Below, in pieces: positions 18,136 through 27,038 of a stretch of 64,000 nt of DNA. Each line of letters opens with the position of its first letter. Positions within the stretch are counted from its first letter, which is position 1. Source of the DNA: Zobellia barbeyronii. Its GTDB lineage: Bacteria; Bacteroidota; Bacteroidia; Flavobacteriales; Flavobacteriaceae. The DNA is taken from NCBI RefSeq assembly GCF_018603515.1, contig NZ_JACATN010000003.1:620001-684000 (forward strand), read 5' to 3'. The notes beneath the pieces were generated by a model. That model was not told the origin of the DNA and did not search any database. It saw only the letters and a program-made list of their open reading frames with translations. The translations under genes were made by a program, and so were the position numbers.

Positions 18136-18170
18136 AAAGAGTCTTGTCGTAACCGATGAGACTCTTTTTA
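18136..18170 (+). terminator. Orphan intrinsic terminator in the ppc upstream region
   Basis: A perfect 9-bp stem AAAGAGTCT (18136-18144) with AGACTCTTT (18159-18167) and a following T run on the plus strand. No plus-strand gene ends here, so it may close a small RNA. Confidence 0.7.
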
Positions 18171-18240
18171 GTTTATGACAATTTGATTGGTGTTTTTTGA
18201 AGAGGAAATAAAATAGATATCTTAGAAAGTAAACTACTTC

Positions 18241-18320
18241 GGGGCAAGCCCACGAGGCATTAAAAGGAATACACTTTGATTTTGAGGTAAGCCTCGGAGC
18301 ATTTAATCTCGATTATCGAG
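18241..18320. repeat. Probable short interspersed repeat overlapping the 3' end of the UDG-like gene
   Basis: A GC-richer block than its surroundings, with inverted CGAGGC (18253-18258) and GCCTCG (18291-18296) and a terminal palindrome CTCGAT-T-ATCGAG (18308-18320). The plus strand is open in one frame (GQAHEALKGIHFDFEVSLG) with no start. I have the impression that near-identical tracts recur in flavobacterial intergenic DNA, but cannot verify this here. Its right end supplies the last Arg codon and stop of the gene at 18313. Confidence 0.45.
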
Positions 18321-18978
18321 TGAAAAAATCACGGTACTGCATAACCCGAAAATCCAATGTATTAAAATTGGCATCTGCAGCTTTCATCTCTTTATAGGAA
18401 TCCAAACTACCCACTGCCCTATTTGCCGCACCTGATGGCGCCGTTAATGAAACTGTACGTATAATTCGTTTGGATTTAGGAAGTTGTAGTTCATACACAC
18501 GAGGCACTTGATCAGAAATAGTTTTAAGCTTCAAGCCTAAAGGTTTCAAAAGTCTTCTAAAAAAGTATTCCGGTCCGTTTTTACTGTTACCGCCCATGAA
18601 AAGGATAGTCTTTAGTTTCGGATAAAGTTCTAAGTAATGAACTAAATCTCTTAACTTCACATTTTGCATTCCCAGGTCAGAAGCATCTACTTTATCCCGC
18701 TGCGCTGCTTCAACAATATCGCAGACCCCAATTTTATTAGAAACCAAAAAATTCTTGCGTTGCTCAATGGCTAAATGGGTATTTTCATATACTAGACCTA
18801 AATCAAAAATACGATTAAGAATAGGCCAAAGCATGCCATTTCTGCTACCGTAGCAAAAATCTACATCATCTACCTTTAAATCACCAGTCGTAAATCTAGG
18901 TGGTGGCAACGTGCCAACAATTAGCTTTTCTGCTTGTTCAAAGATGAAAGGCTCATAAGGATGCGTGTGTAAGAACAT
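18313..18978 (-). CDS. Uracil-DNA glycosylase superfamily protein
   Basis: 221 residues with the UDG-fold signature LIVGTLPPPRF at about 19-29 and FCYGSRNGMLWPIL at 41-54, resembling the family that includes mismatch-specific uracil/hypoxanthine glycosylases. It would remove damaged bases to start base-excision repair; the substrate is not predictable. It starts 16 bp after pyc on the same strand, so the two may be cotranscribed. The last codon and stop fall inside a probable interspersed repeat, so the natural C-terminus may have been altered slightly. Confidence 0.8.
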   Translation of the reverse strand: MFLHTHPYEPFIFEQAEKLIVGTLPPPRFTTGDLKVDDVDFCYGSRNGMLWPILNRIFDLGLVYENTHLAIEQRKNFLVSNKIGVCDIVEAAQRDKVDASDLGMQNVKLRDLVHYLELYPKLKTILFMGGNSKNGPEYFFRRLLKPLGLKLKTISDQVPRVYELQLPKSKRIIRTVSLTAPSGAANRAVGSLDSYKEMKAADANFNTLDFRVMQYRDFFTR

Positions 18979-18994
18979 AGATACAAAAGTATAC

Positions 18995-21900
18995 CTATTT
19001 AAGGGTCAGCACCAAATCATCAGAATTCACCAAAGAACCACCTTTCAATTGAACTTTAGCAACAACACCTTCTTCCGTAGCTGTTACCGTAGTTTCCATT
19101 TTCATGGCCTCGATTACAAACAATGGTTGGTTTCTTTTTACTTCCTGCCCTGTTTTAACTAACACGGTAGACAATAGCCCCTGCAATGGTGCACCAATTT
19201 GTTTTGGATCAGAAGAATCTGCCTTTACGTTTTCTTGCTTTTCGACTTTTACAGATGTATCCTTTATCAAAACGTTTCTAAGCTGTCCGTTAATTTTAAA
19301 GAAAATACTAACGTTTCCAGCTTCATCAGGTTCTCCCTTAAGCATTAAAGAAATTAAAACGTTCTTTCCGCCTTCAAGCTCCACCATAATCTCTTCGCCC
19401 ACATCCATACCATAAAAGAAATTTTTGGTAGGTATGTTCACCACATTACCATATTTTACATGGTTGTTATATGCATCCGTAAACACTTTTGGATATAATT
19501 GGTACGAAAGTAAATCGGTCATTTCAAGCGGTCTACCCATTCCTTTACTGAACTTTCTTTTGAAAGCTTTGAACTCCTTATCAAAATCTATTGGTTCTAG
19601 GTGAGCATTAGGTCTATTCGTATATGGTTTCTCATCCTTTAAAACAATCTTCTGCAATTTCTTAGGAAATCCACCAACTGGCTGCCCAAGGTCTCCCCTG
19701 AAAAAGCTTTTTACAGATTCCGGAAAGGAAATATCCTGACCTTTTTCCATCACGTCTGCTACAGTCAGGTTATTACTAACCATATATTGAGCCATATCTC
19801 CTACTACCTTGGAACTAGGTGTAACTTTTACAATATCACCAAACATTTGGTTAACCTCAGCATACATTTTGGTCACATCCGTAAACTTGGTTTCAAGACC
19901 CAAAGCAATAGCTTGACCTTTTAAATTGGAATATTGTCCACCAGGAATTTCATGATGATACACATCTCCCGTACCTGACTTCAATCCAGATTCAAAAGTG
20001 TAATAGTAATTTCTTACACCTTCCCAATAATCAGAATACTCGGCTAACTTATCGGTATTCATTTTATTCTCCCGCTCATTAAAGCGCAACATCTCTACAA
20101 CCGAGTTGAAGTTAGGTTGCGAGGTAAGCCCAGAAAGACCTCCTAAAGCCACATCTACAACATCTACTCCAGCTTCAATAGCTTTTAAATAAGTAGCCGT
20201 TTGCACGGAAGACGTATCATGCGTATGCAAATGAATAGGAATATTTATTTCTGACTTTAATGCCGAAATTAGCTCAAAAGCGGCATTTGGTTTCAAAAGT
20301 CCGGCCATATCTTTTACTCCAAGAATATGGGCTCCGGCATTCTCTATATCCTTAGCCAGTTGTATGTAATATTTTAAGTCGTATTTTGTTTTGGAAGGAT
20401 CTAAAATATCACCTGTATAACAGATGGAACCTTCTGCTAGACCTCCCGTTCGCTTTCGCACATGTTCAATACATGGCGCAAGGGATTTCATCCAGTTTAA
20501 TGAATCAAAAATCCTAAAGACATCTACTCCAGTATTCCAAGATTCCTCTACAAATTTTTCAATCAGGTTATCTGGATAAGCAGTATACCCTACTCCATTT
20601 GAACCACGAATAAGCATTTGCAACAGTACATTTGGCATTGCTTTTCGCAGAAGAGCTAAACGCTCCCAAGGGTTTTCGTGTAAAAACCGCAAGCAAACAT
20701 CAAAAGTGGCACCACCCCAAACCTCCATAGAAAATATCTCAGGATGATTTTTAGCGTAACCTTCGGCTACTTTCATCATATCTACCGTTCGCATACGGGT
20801 CGCCAATAAACTTTGGTGGGCGTCACGCATGGTGGTATCCGTAAAATGTACTTTTTTCTCCGCTTTTAACCATTGGGAAAACTTCTCTGGCCCCATCTCG
20901 ATCAACAAATCTTTTGTTCCCTTAGGATAGCTGTCCGTTTTTAAAAACGATGGTACTTTCGGTTTTGTGAATTTTCGGTTAGGGTCGTAATTTTTAACGT
21001 CAGAGTTTCCGTTTACAATAGTTTCTCCTATAAATGTAATAAGCTTATTAGCTCTATTTCTAGGCTCTACAAACTCAAAAAGTTTAGGTTCATTTTTAAT
21101 GAAATTAACCGTTACTTTTCCTTCACGGAAAGTATCATGCTTTAGAATATTATCTAAAAATGCCATGTTCGTATTTACACCGCGAATACGGAACTCCGCC
21201 AAAGCACGTCTCATTTTTCTACAACAACCATCTAAAGTTCGGCTACGTGCAGATACCTTTACCAGCATTGAATCGAAAAAAGGAGAAATAACCACACCTT
21301 GATAGATGCTTCCTGCATCTAAACGAATACCAAAACCAGAAGCACTTCTATACGTAGTTACTACGCCATAATCTGGCTTAAAGTCATTAGACGGGTCCTC
21401 TGTTGTTATTCTACACTGCAGTGCAATACCATTTACCTGAACAGATTCTTGATTAGGTATTTTAATTTGGGTATCGGAAAGTTTATATCCACCGGCGATA
21501 AACAATTGTGCCTTTACCAAATCTATATTGGTAATCATTTCTGTAACCGTATGCTCTACCTGTATACGAGGGTTTACTTCAATAAAATAGATACTACCAT
21601 CATCATCTACCAGAAATTCTACGGTACCAATATTATTGTAATTAACCGCCTTACAAATATCTATTGCATATTTATACAGACTATCTTTTGTTTCTTGGGG
21701 AAGCCCTATAGATGGCGCAAATTCTATAACCTTCTGATACCTTCTTTGCACCGAACAATCCCGCTCATAAAGGTGTACTATGTTACCATGCGTATCAGCA
21801 ACAATTTGTACTTCTATATGCTTTGGATTCTCAACAAATTTTTCTAAGAAAACCGTATCATCGCCAAAGGCGTTCAATGATTCTCTTTTAGCTTCTGGAA

Positions 21901-22447
21901 AACCTTTTTCTAATTCTTCTTGTGTTCTAATAACCCGCATTCCGCGACCACCACCGCCAGAAGCTGCTTTTAACATTAACGGATAACCAATTCTTTTGGC
22001 TTCCGTAATGGCTATTTTTACATCTGTTAAATCTTTATCACTACTTTGAATAACAGGAATATTATTCGCTACCGCCACTTCTTTAGCAGTAATCTTATCG
22101 CCTAAGGCTTTTAAAACTGATACTTTAGGTCCAACGAAAACAATACCGTTATCCTCACATTTTTGAGCAAATTTGGCATTTTCAGATAGAAATCCGTAAC
22201 CCGGGTGAATGGCATCTACATTATTCTCCTTTGCCACCTTTATAATGGCGTCAATGTCTAAATACGGTTTTAGCGGTTCGTTGTCCTCTCCAATTTGGTA
22301 GGATTCATCAGCTTTATAGCGGTGTAGAGAATACCGATCTTCGTAAGTATAAATACCCACTGTACGAACTCCTATTTCAACGCAGGCCCTGAAAATACGT
22401 ATAGCAATCTCTCCTCTATTCGCTACTAAAACCTTCTCTATTTTCAT
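18995..22447 (-). CDS. pyc: Pyruvate carboxylase
   Basis: A single-chain enzyme of 1150 residues from the ATG at 22447 (MKIEKVLVANRGEIAIRIF); an ATG 39 bp upstream adds non-conserved sequence. Order: biotin carboxylase/ATP-grasp (about 1-450; GGGGRGMRV, EVNPRIQVEHTVTE), carboxyltransferase TIM barrel (about 530-820; DTTMRDAHQSLLATRMRT), the PYC oligomerisation region, then the C-terminal biotinyl domain with the biotin lysine at about 1116 (EAMKMET). It makes oxaloacetate from pyruvate, ATP and bicarbonate. Its biotin ligase is encoded at 32734-33465. No anomalies seen. Confidence 0.97.
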   Translation of the reverse strand: MKIEKVLVANRGEIAIRIFRACVEIGVRTVGIYTYEDRYSLHRYKADESYQIGEDNEPLKPYLDIDAIIKVAKENNVDAIHPGYGFLSENAKFAQKCEDNGIVFVGPKVSVLKALGDKITAKEVAVANNIPVIQSSDKDLTDVKIAITEAKRIGYPLMLKAASGGGGRGMRVIRTQEELEKGFPEAKRESLNAFGDDTVFLEKFVENPKHIEVQIVADTHGNIVHLYERDCSVQRRYQKVIEFAPSIGLPQETKDSLYKYAIDICKAVNYNNIGTVEFLVDDDGSIYFIEVNPRIQVEHTVTEMITNIDLVKAQLFIAGGYKLSDTQIKIPNQESVQVNGIALQCRITTEDPSNDFKPDYGVVTTYRSASGFGIRLDAGSIYQGVVISPFFDSMLVKVSARSRTLDGCCRKMRRALAEFRIRGVNTNMAFLDNILKHDTFREGKVTVNFIKNEPKLFEFVEPRNRANKLITFIGETIVNGNSDVKNYDPNRKFTKPKVPSFLKTDSYPKGTKDLLIEMGPEKFSQWLKAEKKVHFTDTTMRDAHQSLLATRMRTVDMMKVAEGYAKNHPEIFSMEVWGGATFDVCLRFLHENPWERLALLRKAMPNVLLQMLIRGSNGVGYTAYPDNLIEKFVEESWNTGVDVFRIFDSLNWMKSLAPCIEHVRKRTGGLAEGSICYTGDILDPSKTKYDLKYYIQLAKDIENAGAHILGVKDMAGLLKPNAAFELISALKSEINIPIHLHTHDTSSVQTATYLKAIEAGVDVVDVALGGLSGLTSQPNFNSVVEMLRFNERENKMNTDKLAEYSDYWEGVRNYYYTFESGLKSGTGDVYHHEIPGGQYSNLKGQAIALGLETKFTDVTKMYAEVNQMFGDIVKVTPSSKVVGDMAQYMVSNNLTVADVMEKGQDISFPESVKSFFRGDLGQPVGGFPKKLQKIVLKDEKPYTNRPNAHLEPIDFDKEFKAFKRKFSKGMGRPLEMTDLLSYQLYPKVFTDAYNNHVKYGNVVNIPTKNFFYGMDVGEEIMVELEGGKNVLISLMLKGEPDEAGNVSIFFKINGQLRNVLIKDTSVKVEKQENVKADSSDPKQIGAPLQGLLSTVLVKTGQEVKRNQPLFVIEAMKMETTVTATEEGVVAKVQLKGGSLVNSDDLVLTLK

Positions 22448-22487
22448 TTCTGCGTTGTTTAAATTCGTGTTTAAAAACCGATTCAAA

Positions 22488-22518
22488 CAAACTTAACTTT
22501 TTTGACTTACTATAGCAA
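22488..22518 (-). promoter_or_regulatory. pyc promoter
   Basis: The minus strand shows TAAGTTTG (plus-strand CAAACTTA, 22488-22495), with TTG 20 bp upstream (plus-strand CAA, 22516-22518). It fits TAnnTTTG with a -33 TTG and gives a leader of roughly 35 nt before the pyc ATG at 22447. Confidence 0.6.
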
Positions 22519-22640
22519 TATCAAAAGCCTATTAATTAAAGGAAAATTGTGAAGTTTCTCAGACAAATAAAGTGGTTTTTAGACACTTCATTTGAAGTTG
22601 TAAATCTAAAACTGTATATTAAAACAAAGAATAGAAAGAT

Positions 22641-22769
22641 ATGGGACGAGGAGATATAAAAACGAGAAGAGGCAAAATTGCAAATCGCTCTTTTGGGGCA
22701 AGGCGACCAAGAAAAATCAAGAGACGCCCTACCGTGGAAGAAAAAATTGATATTAAAAAAAAGAAATAA
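22641..22769 (+). CDS. 30S ribosomal protein bTHX
   Basis: A 42-residue, very basic protein beginning MGRGDIKTRRGKIANRSFG and ending in a lysine run. MGRGDKKTxxGK at the start is the signature of the small bTHX (Thx) protein that binds the head of the 30S subunit in Thermus and in Bacteroidota. It is short and easily missed. Its stop codon (22767-22769) is immediately followed by the stop codon of yaaA on the other strand. Confidence 0.88.
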   Translation: MGRGDIKTRRGKIANRSFGARRPRKIKRRPTVEEKIDIKKKK

Positions 22770-23531
22770 TTATCTAATGAAAACGGGTTCGTTTTCTTTG
22801 ACGGTGTGTGCTTCACTAAATTCATACTCGTCATAATTGAACCCCTTAAGTTCATCTAGCGTGTTTACATCTTTGTCAATAATGTAACGAACCATGGAAC
22901 CTCGTGCTTTTTTAGCATAAAAGCTGATTATCTTAAGCTTGTCATTCTTCCAGTCTTTAAAAACAGGACTTATTACAGGAACTTTTAATGCCTTTTTATC
23001 TATTGCACTAAAATATTCGTTGCTCGCTAAGTTGATAAAAAGTTCATCTTCTTTCAACTCTGAATTTAATTCCTCAGTTAAAGTCTTTTTCCAGAATTCG
23101 TAAAGATTCTTCTTTCTACCCACTTTTAAGTGTGTACCCATTTCTAAACGATAGGGTTGCATTAAATCTAAAGGACGTAAAAAGCCATAGAGACCAGAAA
23201 GAATCCGTAGTTTTTCCTGCAGTTTCTCCACATTACGCGCGGGCATGCTATAGGCGTCTAAACCTTGATAGACATCACCATTAAAAGCATAAATAGCAGG
23301 ACGGGCATTTTTCAAAGTAAAAGGCACCTCAAAACTTTGATTCCTTTCATAATTAAGCTGTGCCAATTTATCTGAAATGCCCATCAATTCAGATAGGTCT
23401 TTCGGGTTTTTCTTGGCTAAAATTTTGTTCAGCTTTAAGGCTTCATCTAAAAATTGAGGCTGTGTTTCCCTAAATCTGGGATAATCTTTATCAAAATCCA
23501 ATGATTTTGCAGGTGAGATAACAATTTTCAT
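22770..23531 (-). CDS. yaaA: YaaA/DUF328 peroxide stress protein
   Basis: 253 residues of the YaaA family: [13 protein letters not shown] at the N-terminus, [41 protein letters not shown], and [11 protein letters not shown]. In E. coli YaaA lowers free iron under hydrogen peroxide stress and binds DNA; the same role here is inferred from family only. It converges on the bTHX gene with no bases between the two stop codons. Confidence 0.93.
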   Translation of the reverse strand: MKIVISPAKSLDFDKDYPRFRETQPQFLDEALKLNKILAKKNPKDLSELMGISDKLAQLNYERNQSFEVPFTLKNARPAIYAFNGDVYQGLDAYSMPARNVEKLQEKLRILSGLYGFLRPLDLMQPYRLEMGTHLKVGRKKNLYEFWKKTLTEELNSELKEDELFINLASNEYFSAIDKKALKVPVISPVFKDWKNDKLKIISFYAKKARGSMVRYIIDKDVNTLDELKGFNYDEYEFSEAHTVKENEPVFIR

Positions 23532-23638
23532 ACTAGTGTCTATTTTCTAAAACTTAAGGTAAAAATACTGATGATTATCAACGTGACCTATGGCTAAAGA
23601 AAAGAGTTATTGATACGGGTATCAATGTTATTTATAAG

Positions 23639-24664
23639 TTAGCTGCTGTGATTTGAGTAATGTCTCCATTTTTCAATACACTCTACCATGTCTTGCGGAA
23701 TCTCAGAATCAAATCGCATAGTTTCTCCAGTTACGGGATGCACAAAACCTAGCGTTTTAGCATGCAATGCCTGACGCGGTAAAATTTTGAAGGCATTATC
23801 TACAAACTGTTTATATTTTGTAAACGTGGTTCCTTTTAAAATTTTATCACCTCCATAGCGCTCATCATTAAAAAGCGTATGGCCAATATATTTCATATGC
23901 ACCCTTATTTGATGCGTACGACCAGTTTCTAACTTACACGACACCAAAGTAACATAACCCAACCGCTCTATTACAGAATAGTGCGTTACGGCTTCTTTAC
24001 CTTCATCTCCATCAGGAAAAACATGCATTTGAAGGCGGTTCTTAGGATTTCTAGCAACATTTCCTTCTATAGTACCCTCATCATCTTGAACATTACCCCA
24101 TACTAAGGCAACATATTCCCTTTCAGAAGTTTTATCAAAGAATTGTTTCGCCAAATGTGTCATGGCGGCTTCCGTTTTGGCAACTACCAATAACCCTGAA
24201 GTGTCTTTATCTATACGATGTACAAGACCAGGACGTTCATTACTGTTTGAAGGTAAATCTTTAACATGGTGTAAAAGTGCATTTATAAGTGTCCCGGAAT
24301 AGTTTCCATGACCAGGATGCACGACCATACCTGCAGGCTTATTCACAACCAACAGAACATCATCTTCATAGACAACATCTATAGGAATATCTTCTGGAAT
24401 CAAAAGAAATTCATGAGGCGGATGTTCAAATAACACCTTTACCTCATCATTTGGTTTTACCTTATAATTTTGTTTTACGATAGTCCCATTCACCCAAATA
24501 TGTCCGCTTTTAGCAGATTGTTGAATTTTATTTCGGGTAGCGTATTCAATAAAGTTCATTAAGAATTTATCTACTCTTAACGGCTCTTGCCCCTTAGAGG
24601 CTATGACACGGTGATGCTCAAAAAGGTCATCATCGTTTGGTTCTTGATTTTCTGGTGTTTGCAT
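23639..24664 (-). CDS. RluA/RluD family 23S rRNA pseudouridine synthase
   Basis: 341 residues. An S4 RNA-binding domain at about 30-80 (RVDKFLMNFIEYATRNKIQ, GHIWVNG) precedes the pseudouridine synthase domain with catalytic Asp152 in HRIDKDTSGL. S4 plus this layout is RluD-like, which modifies helix 69 of 23S rRNA, but paralogues exist in Bacteroidota, so I give no symbol. It follows the PASTA-protein gene by 3 bp, probably cotranscribed. Confidence 0.93.
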   Translation of the reverse strand: MQTPENQEPNDDDLFEHHRVIASKGQEPLRVDKFLMNFIEYATRNKIQQSAKSGHIWVNGTIVKQNYKVKPNDEVKVLFEHPPHEFLLIPEDIPIDVVYEDDVLLVVNKPAGMVVHPGHGNYSGTLINALLHHVKDLPSNSNERPGLVHRIDKDTSGLLVVAKTEAAMTHLAKQFFDKTSEREYVALVWGNVQDDEGTIEGNVARNPKNRLQMHVFPDGDEGKEAVTHYSVIERLGYVTLVSCKLETGRTHQIRVHMKYIGHTLFNDERYGGDKILKGTTFTKYKQFVDNAFKILPRQALHAKTLGFVHPVTGETMRFDSEIPQDMVECIEKWRHYSNHSS

Positions 24665-24667
24665 GTA

Positions 24668-25255
24668 TTATTCTGAATCTGCTTGAACCCTTGCTTTCTC
24701 GGTTATAGAACCGTTGCCACAAACCAATTCTACTTTTGAAGTTTTAGGTAGTTTATCACCAGGCTTAATCTGTTTTCCTTTATACTTTATATAGTATACC
24801 ATGTCTTTACCCAATTGGTCTATATATGTAACGCGTTGTACATCTAAACCAACGGCGCGCAGCATAGATTCTGCATTACGTTGTGTAACCTGTATTATAT
24901 TAGGTACAGAAACCTTCTTATAACCAGATGGATTTACAGTAAAGTATATTTTACGATTTTCTTTTACCTTATTACCTGCGGGAGGTGTTTGCTCTATAAT
25001 AGAGAATCTAGGATAATCTGGATTGAAATTAGCAGAATCCAAGACCTCATATCTTAATTTTGCCTCCTCTGCAGCTTTGCGCATATCCGGTACGGACATT
25101 TTACCAAAGTCAGGTACTTCAACAAATTCACCATGATTTGTGGTTGAACTTAACCAACGTAACGTAAAAAAAACAAAAAGTATCAAAACCAATATGGCTA
25201 GACCTATTTGAATAAAAAATACCTTACTTTTTAAAAAATTGAAAAAATTACGCAT
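24668..25255 (-). CDS. Membrane-anchored PASTA domain protein
   Basis: 195 residues: one N-terminal TM helix at about 14-35 (FFIQIGLAILVLILFVFFTL), then two to three PASTA repeats (FVEVPDFGKMSVPDMRKA, KVSVPNIIQVTQRNAESM). It has no kinase or penicillin-binding domain, unlike the Gram-positive PASTA proteins. PASTA domains bind peptidoglycan fragments or help septal assembly; its place beside rluD and divergent from ddl fits a cell-wall role, but this is inference. The start overlaps nothing, and a TATATTTG element lies 19 bp upstream. Confidence 0.85.
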   Translation of the reverse strand: MRNFFNFLKSKVFFIQIGLAILVLILFVFFTLRWLSSTTNHGEFVEVPDFGKMSVPDMRKAAEEAKLRYEVLDSANFNPDYPRFSIIEQTPPAGNKVKENRKIYFTVNPSGYKKVSVPNIIQVTQRNAESMLRAVGLDVQRVTYIDQLGKDMVYYIKYKGKQIKPGDKLPKTSKVELVCGNGSITEKARVQADSE

Positions 25256-25274
25256 CGGGTTCCTTTTAACGCAA

Positions 25275-25282
25275 CAAATATA
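25275..25282 (-). promoter_or_regulatory. -7 element for the PASTA/rlu unit
   Basis: TATATTTG on the minus strand (plus-strand CAAATATA), 19 bp before the PASTA-protein ATG. No clear -33 TTG at the usual distance. Confidence 0.5.
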
Positions 25283-25349
25283 GTGAACTCGTGTTGCTTT
25301 TTTTGTTTAATTTCGGTTTCGTTTTATTGAGTAAATTTTAAACGGTCGT

Positions 25350-26333
25350 ATGAAGAAAAATATTGCCATTATTATGGGTGGTTACAGTAGCGAATATAAA
25401 ATTTCGCTAAAAAGTGGAAATGTGGTGCATACCTACATTAATAAGGAAAGGTTCAATACTTACCCTATCCATATTTTTAAGGACAAATGGGTCTATGTTG
25501 ATGAGAATGAAAAAGAGCACCCCATAAATAAGAATGACTTTACCGTAAACCTAGGAAATAAAACCCTCAGTTTTGATTGTGTTTTTAACGCAATTCATGG
25601 TACACCGGGAGAAGACGGACTTATGCAAGCTTATTTTGAACTGCTGGGTATGCCACAGACTTCTTGCGACTATTACCAATCTGCCCTTACTTTTAACAAG
25701 AGAGACCTTTTAAGTGTTTTAAAACCTTACGGAATTAACGCTGCGCCATCCTATTATTTAAACTTAGGTGATAAAATAGATGAAGAGGCTATAATCGAAA
25801 AAGTAGGTTTACCCTGTTTTGTAAAAGCAAATAAGGCCGGAAGCAGTTTTGGTATTTCTAAAGTTCATGAAAAGGAGAGTCTAAAGAGTGCCATAGAAAA
25901 TGCCTATAAAGAAGATGATGAAATTATCATTGAATCTTTTCTAGACGGCACGGAAGTTTCCGTTGGTGTTATAACCTATAAAGGCAAAACGAAAGTTTTA
26001 CCTATTACGGAGATAGTAACAGAAAACGACTTTTTTGATTACGAGGCAAAGTACGAGGGAAAATCTCAAGAAATTACTCCAGCTCGTATTTCCAGAATAC
26101 AGCAAGAAAAGGTTGAAGAACTTGCCAAACGTGCATACGAGGTATTAAAAATGAAAGGCTATTCCAGAAGCGAGTTTATTTTTATTGGCGACGAACCTTT
26201 TATGTTAGAAATGAATACCACTCCTGGCCTTACTACTGAAAGTATTTTGCCACAGCAGGCAGAAAAGGCCGGTATTACTCTTGAAGAATTGTTCACCAGT
26301 GCCGTAGATGAAGCTTTAAGTAAAAAAGGATAA
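25350..26333 (+). CDS. ddl: D-alanine--D-alanine ligase
   Basis: A 327-residue ATP-grasp ligase that makes D-Ala-D-Ala for peptidoglycan. Family marks include IIMGGYSSEYKISLKSG, AIHGTPGEDGLMQAYFELLGMPQT, the ATP-binding KANKAGSSFGISKVH, ESFLDGTEVSVGV and FMLEMNTTPGLTTESILPQQA. The serine-to-tyrosine selectivity context cannot be judged further. It is followed by coaD 45 bp later. Confidence 0.96.
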   Translation: MKKNIAIIMGGYSSEYKISLKSGNVVHTYINKERFNTYPIHIFKDKWVYVDENEKEHPINKNDFTVNLGNKTLSFDCVFNAIHGTPGEDGLMQAYFELLGMPQTSCDYYQSALTFNKRDLLSVLKPYGINAAPSYYLNLGDKIDEEAIIEKVGLPCFVKANKAGSSFGISKVHEKESLKSAIENAYKEDDEIIIESFLDGTEVSVGVITYKGKTKVLPITEIVTENDFFDYEAKYEGKSQEITPARISRIQQEKVEELAKRAYEVLKMKGYSRSEFIFIGDEPFMLEMNTTPGLTTESILPQQAEKAGITLEELFTSAVDEALSKKG

Positions 26334-26378
26334 CTTTATAAGAACGGGCAAAACCAGCTCCAAATTTCTGTAGAACAT

Positions 26379-26834
26379 ATGAGACGCGCTATATTCCCAG
26401 GTTCCTTTGACCCACTTACCTTAGGTCATTCTGATATAATTCAAAGAGGCATTACTCTTTTTGATGAGATTATAATAGCTATTGGCGTAAATGCCGATAA
26501 AAAATATATGTTCTCACTAGAGGAGCGTATGAAGTTTATTGTAACTGCTTTTAAAGATGAACCTAAAATTAAAGTTCTTACGTACGAAGGTCTTACAGTA
26601 GATTTCTGTAAGAAAGTAGATGCCGATTTCATTTTAAGAGGCTTACGAAATCCCGGAGATTTTGAATTTGAAAAAGCTATTGCACACACAAATAGAAAAT
26701 TATCTGAGATAGAAACCGTTTTTTTACTCACAAGTTCAGGAAAATCTTACATCAGTTCTTCTATCGTTAGAGATGTAATTCGTAATGGTGGCGACTATAC
26801 CAGCCTTGTGCCTGATACTGTCCGTATATCTTAA
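26379..26834 (+). CDS. coaD: Phosphopantetheine adenylyltransferase
   Basis: 151 residues, the standard length. It transfers AMP from ATP to 4'-phosphopantetheine, the penultimate CoA step. The nucleotidyl-transferase motif FPGSFDPLTLGH lies at 6-17, and ISSSIVRD is the second motif near residue 125. RGLRNPGDFEFE is the pantetheine-binding segment. It lies in a plausible two-gene unit with ddl. Confidence 0.96.
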   Translation: MRRAIFPGSFDPLTLGHSDIIQRGITLFDEIIIAIGVNADKKYMFSLEERMKFIVTAFKDEPKIKVLTYEGLTVDFCKKVDADFILRGLRNPGDFEFEKAIAHTNRKLSEIETVFLLTSSGKSYISSSIVRDVIRNGGDYTSLVPDTVRIS

Positions 26835-27038
26835 TTTTTTGAGTTTATTTCCGAATATGATATTTCAAGGGAGGCTATTGTTATTAATTATTTGTATTTT
26901 GTAAGTAAATACAACATAAATGGTTTTTTAACTAAGCCAAACATCCTATTATCCTAGCAACACAACGAGTTTGATACTATTCACAACAAAGGTTTAATTA
27001 TCACGCCAAATGCGCCTAGTTTAGTAAGAAATTACCAC

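Larger units (their letters stand above)
17907..18312. other. 406-bp intergenic region upstream of ppc
   Basis: It contains the ppc promoter, a direct repeat GCAGTACA (18061-18068 and 18071-18078), a palindrome TACATT-TAC-AATGTA (18075-18089), an orphan plus-strand terminator (18136-18170) and a probable interspersed repeat (18241-18320). I see no convincing coding sequence. Confidence 0.7.

Noticed and set aside
22619-22855. A 78-codon minus-strand frame opposite the bTHX gene
   Set aside because: It overlaps the end of yaaA and the whole of bTHX, has no family feature, and the plus-strand protein explains the sequence.
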